A stretch of 64,000 nt of DNA from Distichodus sexfasciatus (Eukaryota > Chordata > Actinopteri > Characiformes > Distichodontidae), in the NCBI GenBank assembly GCA_032718565.1, contig JAVGVS010000283.1, positions 213,791 through 277,790 on the forward strand, given 5' to 3'. Shown here piece after piece: positions 46,201 to 57,300 of this stretch; positions within the stretch are counted from its first letter, which is position 1; the number at the start of each line of letters is the position of its first letter. The translations under genes were made by a program, and so were the position numbers. The notes beneath the pieces are model-generated. The model saw only the letters and a list, made by a program, of their open reading frames with translations, had not been told where the DNA came from and ran no database searches.

Positions 46201-49200
46201 TGACGATCCTGAACAAGATCACGATCCTGAACAAACTGAAGTTTCTGAACAAGCTGATGATCCTGAAGACACAAGTGTAGCACAGATGCAGATCCCAAAA
46301 AGGTGGTTGGCATTAGAGTATGGTTTTGATATAGTCTGTGGTTCCATTGTTTTGAATGGAACTGACAATGTTAAAGAGGCTTTCAAAGATGCTTTAAATT
46401 GTGTGTGGGGTGTAGTGATGTATCGATGTAAATTGTTGTGTTGTTACAGCTACATCCCTAGTTTTGAACAGTGGTGATGTCTTCAGATCTCCAGTACTGG
46501 ACAGTCTTGCAAGACACTAAATGTTGTTCATATATTTGTTCAAATTTCAGGATAATGGCATTCCAGGAATTCTGGCCTGATCTGGAGGAATGGTTTGGAG
46601 CTCAGCAGATCTTGGTGAAGGTTAACGCTGATGTGGATGAAGAGACGCTCCTCCAGACAATGGAAAGGATGCTGCTGGAAGCCATGACTGTTGAAAAAGA
46701 GGAGAAAGGTAATATATCTGATAATCTTATGTTTGAGTGTCTAGAGCATTAACACTCAGAACCAGTGTAAGTTGCAAAGAGTGGAGAAAAAAATGTCCCT
46801 TGTAGGAGAGGAGGAGGAGGAGGAAGTAGAAGAGGACAAAAAGGAAGAAGCCAATAGCCAAACTGAAGATGCTGCAGAGCAAACCGAAGAGCTCACCATT
46901 CAAACCGAAGAGCCCACCATCCACACTGAAGAGCCCACCAACCAGACTGTAGACCCAGCCATCCACAGTGTAGACCCAACCAGCCAAACTGAAGAACCCT
47001 CCATCCAAACTGAAGAGCCCACCACCAGAACTGAGACGATATCATCTGAGTCAGGTTCCCACATTTGCTTTTCCTGCAGTGTGCTTTCATTCAGATTACC
47101 ACTACACCAGAGTCGTGTAACATTGCAGATCTCTTTAATATGATGCTGAAGGCCTTGACCAGCTGCACGAGACCCTACTCACACAGTGTTTATTTTTTAA
47201 CCACAGAACACATAGAAGATGCCAAAGACCTTGAGGAGATGTCGGGGTCCTCACTGACACTCCTGGAGGAGACACTTCCCTCGACCGAGACCTCCACTGA
47301 CTTTATACTCCTGGACCTGCCGCTACCCAAGGTGCTAATCCTCATCTCTACACAACTCCTAGGAGTCCACATCTAAAGTGGCCAAAATTTGGCGTGCTCA
47401 TGTGGCTGTCAGAACATGTGACTCGTTACAGGTTCCTATAATGTTCCACTTTTCAGTTTTAAACTTTTTGTCCAGGTAACAAACCCACCCAGATCTTTAC
47501 TCGTTTGTGAATGCCTCTCATCAATGATTTTCTCGCTCAACCCTTGTGCAAATGCCTTGCCTGCCTCTGTGTGCTACGCTGTAGGAAGTCCCTGAGCATC
47601 TGGTACCATGCTGGGAGAGGCTGTGCGTCTCCTACAAGTCTGATATCAAATCTACACTACAGAAGATGCGCAGTGAACGGGTCCACATCATGAATCACCT
47701 CTACAACATCAGGTGAGAAACATGGGCGACAGAGACTGGAAGTAATGCAGGTTTGATAGTTCCACTTTGTTACTGCTTTAGTGCAAATGTGTCCAGTTCC
47801 GGTTCTGGAGGGCCGGTATCCAGGAGATGCGTTATGATGACCGCATCATAACCGCCATCGCTTAGTTTCCTCCCTGTTGGCTTTGTTTTCTGTAGTTTGC
47901 AGGAATTTTGGTGTGTGACGGATTGGCAGTTCTGTGGATGCATTCAAATGTATTCCCAGTACTATGTCATATTTATGCATTTTATGCAGGGAGGACTTTA
48001 AGCAGTTCCTGCAGGTGCCGAGTCAGATCCAGGAATTGGCGTGTGCCTGGCAGGAGGAGCTTAAGGCCAACGAGGATGTTGAAAACGTGGAACCCAGTGA
48101 AGTCGAGCCGTATCAGAGGCTGAACGTGCGACCCGGCCAACATGTTTGCAGAAGCTAAAACATTTGAAAATGCACAGTCACTAATATCTCGGGTGTGTTT
48201 GTATGTTAGGACCTCCAGGAGCAACTGAAGGAAGTCTGTCATAAGGAAAAGGCTGTCGCAGTTCAGGAGAAAGAGAGGCTCATAAAAGACTGGCTGAAGG
48301 ACCACAGTGTTGTTCTGGTCAGCCACTGCACCAGCCTGATACAGGTATTGTAAAGGGGCTGTAAAGTGGTGTGTAGAGTTGCCAGGTCTTAGTAAAAGTG
48401 AGGCTTTCTTAGGATGAAAGGGATTCCAGTAAAATTAGAATACTACTTGATGGAAGTTACTAAAGGTTACTTAAGTAGTTGTGTTGTGAAGTCCAGTACA
48501 CCACTTGCACACACACCGATAACATCTTGCACAAGTGTAGACAAAGTTGAAGCAGTCTGGCCATGTGTGTATGTGTGTGTGTATGTGTGTGTGTATGTGT
48601 GCGTAGGTAGAGGTGAACAGATTTTATGACACCCTCCATTTGTTGAGAGACTACTACTCAGGAATGAACAGCAGCGTCTTTCCCGAAATTGCACCCAACT
48701 TCATCTGCAGTGCGCTGCTTCCAGTTGCAGAAGATAGCGAAGAAAAGCCAGAGGAACCTCAGAGGTAAAGCCCATGATGTATTAAAGTGTGAGAAACTCC
48801 TTTACATCGCCCCACTGTGGCCTGCGCAAGTACAGTATATTAGGTGGCAGATTTAAATGTTGTCATATTTTGGAATTCTAAAAGACTAAAATGCTGTGGA
48901 AATAAATGAACGTCTATGTGTTTTTAGGGCCCCTCAGATAGCACCTCCTTCATTTCAGGAGCCTGATGAAAGAGTTGTGCAGCAAATCTGTCAGACTGCC
49001 CTGACTACCATCGATAACACGGTAAGATGTGTGTGTGTGTGTGTTGAAGTATGTATGAGTATGTGTGTGGAGTCATCACCTAGAAGATATCCTCAAAATA
49101 TTACTTTCCTCTAACTAAAATGTGTCAATACAGCTTTCATAAAATCCCCATTTGGTCCATTTTGGGCTGCTATATTAAAAGTACAAGTGTATTCTTTTTT

Positions 49201-50842
49201 TAGGTGTCTGCAGAGTTGAAGCTTCTGGAGGACGAGGAAAAGAAGAAGGAGGAAGACCGCAGGAGGGAAGAGGAGCAGAGGCAAAAGGAGGAGGAGAAGA
49301 AGAAGAAGGAGGACGACAAGAAGAAGAAGAAAGACGCGCCTCCCCCCAAGGCTAGCGCCAAGGACAAAAAGAAGGGCGGCAAGCACTCAGGTACAGTACA
49401 CACTGATAACTAACTACATCTTTAAAAGAGGGAAACACAAGACCACACTGTAATATTTGAGCCAAAAGCAAAAATCTAACACAAAAAGTGTGGTGTCAAT
49501 TTGACAAGTACCTCGTTTTATGAAGTGAAATATTAATTTATTGGTACAACACACCCTCAATATTTGTTTTCCTTTTACTCAACAGCGTTGAAAACTACCC
49601 GGGTAGGTTATCTAATTCGCTATATAGTACTTCGCCAGACATTGCCGAGCTCTTTGACCTGTGTGGAGTGGGATTGATTGGGTTTTGTCTGGGAGTGTCC
49701 TATTTCACACTGCGAATCTGGTTTTCTGGTTTCACCATGTCATTAAACTGTATTTAGAAAAGGTTTCTGAAGGAACTAAAATCATGATTAGCTCCTCTGG
49801 TGGGAACATAGCAGAAGTTCCTAGGTACGGGTACAAAAAAATCCCAAATCTCAGATGAAAATTATGATTGGAAAATCGCCAGTTCAAATTCCGGACCGTA
49901 ACGTTATCATTGAGGTACTCGTGAGCAAGCTACCGTCCCATGTTAGCTGCAGAGGCGTGCACCGTGTGCTGTGCTGTGTTCAAATTCATAATGGTGTGTG
50001 TGTTAAAGACCCAACTACTCCGGAGCCCACCACACCACCACCTCAGCTCAGTCCTGTCCCACCAACCGAAGAGGAACTTGAAATGATGGCCAAGAGAGAA
50101 GTGAATAATAAAATCCGACAGGAGTACACCATTGCACTGCAGAAAGAAGGTATGCAGAACAATCACGTTGTTTACACATTAAAACAAAACCCTAAACACA
50201 GAGGAAAATGGAAGAACACACGCTAACACCCTAAAGGTACCACTGAGGTAGTCACGAGCAAGGTACCATTCCTAAGCACTGCTACCTGGTCGCTGCCAAA
50301 AAAGCTGCCCACTGCTCCCTCACGGATGGGTCAAATGCAGAGCTCACATTTGGTTATGGTGCACTGTGTGTTCACAATGACAAATAATCACCCACTCACT
50401 CACACTCATCCTATCCTCGCTCGGGTTTGTAGACGATGACGCAAAGCAGCGCCTGGAGGTGGTGAGGCTGCGCTCTTTATCCGTAATGCAGAACCTCCAG
50501 CGCCTTTCAGAGCTCACTAACGCCGACCTGGAGAAGTGGTTGGACGAGCGCTTCCTCTCTGGCATGAGCAGGTGAGCTCTCCAAGAAATTAAGATTCATC
50601 TGTAGGTTTCTCTTTGGCAGCTCTTGAACAGAAGCAAGAGAGAAAGAGAAGATTGAGCAGTAAAGTCTTAAGTTGCAGCGGTAAGTGACCTATGTGATGT
50701 TTGTGTGTGTGTGTGTGTGTGTGTGCTCTACAGCATAGACCAGCTGACCGAAGTGCTTCAGAATCACATTGCGAGTACCGTACAGACGAGTGAAGAGCCT
50801 GCTGCAGTGAGTTCTGAAGTAACTGAAGAAGACGCAGATTAA
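40276..50842 (+). CDS. spef2: SPEF2-like axonemal protein lacking CH and C-terminal regions
   Basis: SPEF2 is a central-pair protein of motile cilia and sperm tails. Exons: 40276-40356, 41071-41147, 41682-41820, 41987-42063, 42295-42397, 42787-42866, 43237-43396, 43499-43687, 43859-44046, 44169-44328, 44420-44633, 44873-44990, 45116-45363, 45831-46302, 46551-46708, 46806-47054, 47207-47331, 47585-47712, 47990-48125, 48210-48344, 48607-48764, 48928-49021, 49204-49390, 50009-50149, 50433-50571, 50734-50842, for 1354 residues with every phase consistent. Matches to SPEF2 include WLMRQSQQEKQIIEQLMQIR, a Walker A-like GKIYSGKSTC, the adenylate-kinase-like GWVLEGFPKTLTQALLLEKA, and RFYDTLHLLRDYYSGM. 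Human SPEF2 has about 1820 residues with an N-terminal CH domain. Here the first exon aligns near human residue 220 and the end falls near 1300. A putative noncoding first exon ends at 40174 with an in-frame TAA at 40160. It could be a short paralogue or a degraded locus. Confidence 0.85.
40378..40512 (+). mobile_element. Family B SINE, 3' part, in first spef2-like intron
   Basis: Body CAGCACTACCATCATTGGGT, CCTGAGCAAGACCTTTAACG, and tail GTCGCTCTGGATAAGAGCAC plus CTGCTAAATGCTGTAAATG. The head is absent. Confidence 0.8.
41462..41556 (+). mobile_element. Family A SINE 3' fragment
   Basis: GGGATGGGTCAAATGCAGAG, GTCACATTTTGTTGTGGAGC, and the end GTTCACAACAACAAATAATC. The tRNA-like head is missing. 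Confidence 0.75.
42104..42212. mobile_element. Palindromic MITE (TAGTCCTAGACTAG type), copy 2
   Basis: The left arm GAGGATTAAGCCTAGTCCTA is mirrored by the right arm TCCAAGACTAGGCTTAATCC, so the element can fold into a hairpin. It is related to 23884-23992. No coding capacity. Confidence 0.7.
45950..46262 (+). repeat. Coding minisatellite, 36-bp (12-residue) acidic unit
   Basis: Inside spef2-like exon 45831-46302, a 36-base unit encoding VDDPEQGEVYEQ repeats almost perfectly at about 46018-46106. It then decays into variants (VDVSEQ, ADDPEQ) to about 46262. The result is an acidic disordered insertion between the kinase-like and later helical parts. All changes are in multiples of three. Long frames on the other strand across it are shadows. 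Confidence 0.9.
46860..47045 (+). repeat. Second coding repeat, 24-bp (8-residue) QTEEPTI-type unit
   Basis: In spef2-like exon 46806-47054, units such as IQTEEPTI, HTEEPTNQ, TVDPAIHS and QTEEPSIQ repeat at 24-base spacing about seven times. With the upstream 36-bp array, this makes two unrelated acidic repeats in neighbouring exons. Confidence 0.85.
49880..50005 (+). mobile_element. Family A SINE abutting a spef2-like exon
   Basis: CCAGTTCAAATTCCGGACCG (B-box region), TTATCATTGAGGTACTCGTG, AGCAAGCTACCGTCCC, then TGCACCGTGTGCTGTGCTGT. Its 3' end runs into the acceptor of exon 50009-50149, which has a poor polypyrimidine tract. Confidence 0.7.
50236..50400 (+). mobile_element. Family A SINE, body and tail
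   Basis: GGTACCACTGAGGTAGTCAC, GAGCAAGGTACCATTCC, CTCACGGATGGGTCAAATGC, then GTTCACAATGACAAATAATC. It lies in the intron between the two exons before the last, about 130 bases after the previous SINE's exon. Confidence 0.85.
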
Positions 50843-52534
50843 GTAACCAGCACTTTCCACTGCTGCAGCAGCAAGGCCCCTGGTGTCTACTCCACTACAT
50901 CATGACCACAGGTAGGGGGCTGGGTATTTAACCAAAACCGACATGCAGAACCTCTAATCAACGTAACCTTGGCCATGACGATAATTTCAATGATTTTTTT
51001 CTACAAAGATATACACTTTTTCATTACAGTACCAACCCTGTCAGTGAACTATGAAATCAAACAACACATAATAATCGTTCATTAATCATAACCAAAGGGG
51101 AGGAGTGAAAAAGTGAAGAGTTCTGAATATAAATATGAAGGTTTAGGATTTTGTCTTTCCCGAGTATACACCTTTATATATAATCTTTTAAGACCGTCTC
51201 TGCTGTTTTTCTTGTCATTGCAGGATATTTTCAAAACTGCAGAGAGCCTTGTGAGGACATGTGAAAATACGGTCCCGGATTGCGTGATTTTCTAAAAAAA
51301 ACAAACAAAAGTAATCCAAAAGAACTTAATAATAACTAATTTGCAAATAATCAATCATCAGATCATTGTTTCCACTATTGGTCATTTAATAGAATACATT
51401 TCTTTATGTTACTTCAGCGCTGTGGCCTGTTCTTTAGAAATACAATCTGGGGAGGAGACATTACTCACGCCTGGTCCAAAACTTAAGACAGAGACAGAAT
51501 CCTTGTCTTTACAGAATGCAAGTCAGGTGCTTGAATTCTTGAGGGGATTCTGGAGTTTTTCTGTCTGGTTCTTAAACTAATGGAACAGAGCATTACTGTT
51601 AGAATTTGGCAGCGAGAAAGCCTTGTGCTCTTTTATAAACAAATGGACTTTTTTGGACAGGTTCAGCTGAGAATCTGTGGTCTGTTTCATGTTGTAGCAG
51701 AACGTTTTCAGCTTCCTCTAATACTTCTACTTCCAAGCTAACTCTCCCGCACTGGTAAATGTGCCATTGAGGTTCCCATAAGCAGGGTACCAAATTATTC
51801 TCTTGTGCCAAAGGTCTCACAGTGTTGGTCATTTTTAAAATAAACACAAAACAGCAGCAATTCTGGGTTAAAAGTGTGTTGTAACATGCATTACCTTTTA
51901 ACACCTTACTCCCAACACTGCTGAAGACCCACAAATGGGAAGAAGAAAACCTTCAGCGATGAACTTTTTGTCACACTTTCTCTGGTTAGGTAAGTATTAA
52001 CGTCCTGTAAAAAAGATTTTTTTGTTGACTTACCAATATGTTATGCATATTTTGCTGAAAATAACAAAATACACCTACTGCTGAAGGTCAAATAATAATA
52101 CAGCAGTGCTTCCAGTCTGGTGTGGTCCGAACGTATGGTAGTCTTAATGGTGTTGTTTAAGAGACAAGTTTACAATAAAACAGAGATCAATAAATTTGGC
52201 CAATATTGTTTCTTGATATAGAAAGTAATATTACTTAGTCCTAATAGAAGATGCTGACCGGATGTTGCACTGCTTACAGGGGATGTTTATTTTCTCTCCA
52301 CGCTCCATGAGTGGAAAGAAGCTCAGAAAACTCTGATGAGCAGAAAACGTGCAGCAGAGGAACATCAACATCAGAGGAAGTCAAGAGGACAGATTCACTG
52401 GACAACCCTTAATTACTGTGTTCAGGTAAGCACTGTGATGTTAACGCTGTGGTAGATCTGCATCTGAACATCAGTCATCAGGTTAGCAGATGGAATGTTA
52501 GCATCATGAGGTGTGTGTTATGTGCTGAGAGGAT

Positions 52535-52620
52535 TCACGGATGGGTCAAGCGCAGGGGTCACATTTGGTTGTGGTGTACTGTGCGCTGTGCTGTGTTCAG
52601 AATGACAAATCAAATTCACC
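52535..52620 (+). mobile_element. Family A SINE 3' fragment
   Basis: CACGGATGGGTCAAGCGCAG, GGTCACATTTGGTTGTGGTG, TGCGCTGTGCTGTGTTCAGA, then ATGACAAATCA. Confidence 0.75.
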
Positions 52621-52965
52621 ACTTGTCACAGTTGCACACTGTAGCAGCTTCTTTATACTTTTGAACATGCAGCGGTATTTCCCACTAGCACAATATGGCA
52701 ACATAGAAATCTGTTTGTTAGTTTAGTGGACGACTCGTAATGCTAGAAGCCAAAAGTAGAAGAAGGTGGTTTAGGTGAGAAGGTCTGAACACAGACAGAC
52801 TCCAAAGTCTGTAGCTGTTGTAGTTTTGTAGCTGTTTTTCACCCAATTTTGGGGTTTATTCAGTCAAAAGCACAGTCTTACGTGGTTACTTTTACACAGT
52901 GTCTTCTGCAGGGATTTCACAGTAGTCAGAATGAAGTACAAAACTGCATAATCAGTACAAAATAT

Positions 52966-52971
52966 TTTATT
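52966..52971 (-). terminator. Candidate atp8b5 polyadenylation signal
   Basis: Minus-strand AATAAA downstream of the atp8b5 stop; another lies at about 52856. Position and orientation are the only support. Confidence 0.35.
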
Positions 52972-54194
52972 TATACCAATCTTTGTAATACAAAAGAGGA
53001 TATTTCAAGAGCCCATATTTCTTAACAGATAAGTTAGATAACTGAACTGAGTATGGTTATATAATAGTGCTGGGTAATATGCCTGTATCACAACATTGCA
53101 TTCTGCTTTTTAGGTGGCAGCGCTAAAAAAACGCCAATGTTGATATAAAGATTGTGTAGTAACATGCTGCCCGTGCGTTAATTTGACATCCTTCCTTTCA
53201 TTCTAGATCCTCCCTCAATAGTTTGTGGAATTGTACGATGATGTGCAATATAGGCATGTTACCCAGACTAGTGGAATGATATGTAGGTGAATCTAAAGCT
53301 TTTGCAGTAACAAAAATGCATATTTTATAAGTAGTATGAAGTCAGGTCATATTTTGGCATACATTCAGATGTGGTAACACACTGAAAGTGGTTTCTTTTA
53401 CAGTACAGGTCACTTTAAATCTGATTGTCATTGGACACGTCCGTGTGACTGAGGCCTAACAGTCTTGTTTGGTTTGTCTCCTGTGCGGGTTCCTGAACCC
53501 ACTCCACGATATCATTTCATTTGTGATGAGCATCAAGGTCTCTTGTTGTAGTAGTTTAGGAGACGCCAGGTAGTATGTACTCGTGTGTCTACGCTGAATC
53601 TTTTCGTAAACCTTTTGGTGTCTTCTTAGTGTGTGGACCTCCTATGTAATAACCCTTAACAATAGCAGGTTGGTATCTAACCATGTAAACATGTTCTGCT
53701 TCTGATAATTCCACAAATTTGCGCCGAGACTTCGTCTTTGCCACCGTCGTCCTTAGGGGTGCACTTGATGAGGTTCAGATTCTATGAACCTGACAGCAAG
53801 TGTAACAAAAGCACATAATCATCCAGCATTGAAGAAGACTGACTAGCTGCTTCCAGACGTCAGCATCTGCATTTCAGAACCTCCTTCTAGTCTTGAGAGC
53901 TTCAATCAAAGACAATACAGGTGAGAAAGTTCCTCAAGACGAGACACAGCTGTACATCTGCACTCTTTTGAGGATATGTGCACATTTTGGGCAGAGAGGT
54001 CAGGTGGTTTGAGCGAGGAGTAAAAGAGGACATTTGTGTTTAGGGGATGGCTTACAACTAGGGATGCACCGATCTGATATGTGGGTCAGATATCGCTGGT
54101 TTGCGACTGGGCTCTGGTGACCCTAACAACCCTACCAACCAGTTGGTGTCAACAACCACTTTCAAGGTGACAGCAACGCTAGAAAATCAATACC

Positions 54195-54290
54195 TGAACT
54201 GGAAAAGCCTTTGGGACGAGAGGTGAAACGTGTTCAAGAAACTTCAAGAAACAGGAAAAGTCCTGTTGCCGTCGATTCAAGCTCTCAAAG
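54195..54290 (+). mobile_element. Dispersed repeat family D, copy 2
   Basis: AAAAGCCTTTGGGACGAGAG, GTGAAACGTGTTCAAGAAAC, then GTCGATTCAAGCTCTCAAAG. It matches the reverse complement of 20286-20390. Confidence 0.6.
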
Positions 54291-54343
54291 TTACCGTGTC
54301 CAGGAAGGCTGAGAACACACACAACATTGTTCTAACCGTGCTC

Positions 54344-57300
54344 TCAGAAGGAGGAGTCCTTGACGGCACGGTAATGTTGCAGTTCGGTGGGTTCTGCTCC
54401 CTGTTTGGTTGAGTTTTGTTCCTTCCCAGAAGGGCTGTAGCCAGCTGAGCGACCGGTGGGCTTAAAAGCGGGCGAGCGTCCCATTGGGGTGAAACCCGCA
54501 GAGCGTGTCGGAACTGGACGTCGCAGGTACCGCTTAGACGTCACGAGGTCGCCGTAGCCCTGGGCATGAGAGAAGGCGTAGCCGGAGCGACGGGTGCTGG
54601 AGCGTCTGATCTTAATGCGGCGGCGGCGAGGAGGAGGAAGCTGGGCCTTTTTCTGGTGCACCTTAAACCTCACCTAGAGATCGCACAAGGGAGAGAGTAG
54701 CCTGAGCCTTCACTTTGGTAGCAGCTTGGAGTAAAACCGTCCCTTCCCTCCAAACCTTCCTTACTTTACTGCTTGTCTAATCATGCTAAGTACAACAGCA
54801 GTGTGAGTGTACCTTGTCGTTAATGGTGGGCTTGAATCGAGTGAGCAGGAATCTGTGAACCAGCACGGGCAGCACGCACAGCACCGTCGTCAGCAGCACC
54901 GTCAGCCAAATGCTGATCTGGTCCATCGAGTTACGGGATGTTCCTGTACACACAAAAACACAATTTTACATGTGTATTAGAGGTGTTACGGTTCTCCAAG
55001 TCCAGTTCGGTTCATAACTTGGGTTTGAGACACGGCGTATTCTTTGCTGTGGTTAGTGCCACAATTCAGACACTCGCTGTCCAAGTGACATTCCACGCTT
55101 GTACTCACCTACAAAACGGAAGGACGAGGGATGCAGCTTGTGCAGGCCATCACTCTGCATGGAGAAGGTCACTAGGAAATACATGCCCAGGCTTCCCCAC
55201 ACAAACAGATGATTAACTGCTGTCCAATATGAGAGGTCCAGTCCCAGCTACAGGATTAAAGAGAGGAATTGACATGATTAATGATTCCCACTGAGCCCAC
55301 CAGTCCAGCTTGTGGTTTTAGCCAAATCCTAAATTCAAAACCAGGGACCATAATGATGTGAAGAGTTCAAAATACGATCGCATTCTGGATATTATCACTC
55401 AAACATCATCGTTTTGTTAGAGAACACCGTCAAAAACTTACTGCTGACAGTCAGTGAAAACATAAAAATGCAGATCAGTGATTCTGTTGACATCATCTAG
55501 AACCAACCTGTCCAACCCTGAACCTCAACCTTTCGCTACGTACCTGGACACACACGGTGATGGTGAGGCAGGTCTGCGTCAGCAGGGCGAACGACTGGTA
55601 GTCAGCGGCGTCCCGTCCGTCGTTACGAGAGAAGTCAAACAAAGCTAAGTAGGGCACAAAGAAGAGCACCACGGAACTGTAGCAGCTGTGGAGAGCGCAC
55701 TTCATAAACGCCCCCTTGCTGAAGTACATGCTCAGCTGGCCCGGAACGTATAGCTGAGGGTACTCCAGACTCCAGCCGTCACTGACATCCTGAGCAGAGC
55801 AGGCGCCGAGAACAGTTCAAGTGAGTTTAGGAAATTCAATACAATTTTTGTAGGAAGACTTTCTATTGAAGGAAACACGGGGAAAGATTACACAGATTAC
55901 TAGCAGCAGTGTTTGTTGTACCTGATCAAATAGACCCATGCCCAGGACTGGGAGAGCTGTGTACATCATGTTGTACAGGGCAATGAAGCTTTCGTCATAC
56001 ACCGTCTACAAAACAGACAAACACAAAACATCCTGGTTGCACTGTTCTAGCTTTGCTCACTTATTGCTTGAAGTCGGAAGACACCACATTCCTCACCTGG
56101 GCGGAAAAGCCGCAGAAGAAGGCGTACCAGAAGTGCACGAAAGTGAAGGTGAAGTTCTTGTAGAAGAAGTAGCGCAGAAACTTGCACATGCGCAGGTAGG
56201 ACCAGCGGCCATGCACCAGCAGGAGGCGCTGCAGGTAGCGGAACTGGGCGAAGGAGAAGTCGCTTGCGAGAACGGCCTGCATGCCCTCCTGCCCGCTGAT
56301 GCCCACGCCGATGTGAGCCGCTACGGGGTTGAACAGTAAGTACAATTTATAGAGTATGGACAGAAAAAGCTGCTCTTGCGTGTCTTTTGAGTTCTACAAT
56401 GGAGGTGCTTTGTAAAGGTAGCATGTTTGTTGTGATACAGAACTGCAGAAGAATTAGCAGTACTTGGGGATGGTACCTTGCTCATGAGTACCTCAGTTGT
56501 ACTTTGACCGGTCTGGGACTTGAACCGATGACCTTCCGATTACGGGTCCAACTCCCTAACCGTGACACTACCAACTGCCTACAGAGATTCTATAGTTACC
56601 CTTGATCATGCTGACATCATTAGCTCCATCTCCTATAGCGAGTGTGACGGCCTGCTTGTACTTCTTAACCAGCTCCACCACCTGGGCTTTCTGCATTGGA
56701 GTCACCCGACAGCAGATCACCGTTTTGCACAAACACACCGTCCGCAAGAACTCCAGCTCCATGGAGCGCTCCAGAGCGTAGGCCTTTAAAACACAAACAC
56801 ACACAGAAACATGATGCAACACAGCAGTTAGGCCACCTTGAAGATGCAACTATCGTGAGCTTTGCTTGAAACCCCTCCAAGGTGATCTCGGTACCAAATC
56901 ACATTACAGGCTCTTCTGCTGCCGTCGAGCCTGATTTTTCCAGTCTCTCATGGCGAACTTCTAGGCTGCCATCACTGAACGTGTTCTCCTCTTGCCGCCT
57001 CCCTGTCCAAGTCTAGGTGTTAGGCTCAGCTCAAAAGATTGTTGCCTGTCACCTGGTATAAGAATAAGGGCAATTCCACCCAACCAGCAAACTTCCATCA
57101 AAGTCCCACAGCAGTGTTTGGTGAGAGTACTACTCCTGAGTAGCTGAGTGGCACCTTTACCAGACCGGGACTTGAACCAGCGACCTTCCAATCATGGGGC
57201 AAACTCACTAGCTGTTATGTTACCAACTGCCCCAAGTCAGCTTACTGGGCTCCATCAATTCTACAGTGGATTAATATTTCACTATTTAAATGTCTTGTCT

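Larger units (their letters stand above)
50843..54343. other. Convergent 3' ends of spef2-like gene and atp8b5
   Basis: No established gene. It holds candidate terminal or unassigned exons near 51226-51294 and 51959-52425 (see findings), a family A SINE fragment at 52535-52620, a family D repeat at 54195-54290, and an AGGGATGCACCGAT-type hAT fragment at 54058-54075. TTTATT at 52966-52971 is a minus-strand AATAAA, which would give atp8b5 a 3'UTR of about 1.4 kb. Confidence 0.45.

Noticed and set aside
45755..46313. Long minus-strand open frames (165 and 126 residues, repeated RIVSLF / LVQKL words)
   Set aside because: They are antisense shadows of the plus-strand coding minisatellite, whose unit length is a multiple of three. 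They have no splice context and no family.
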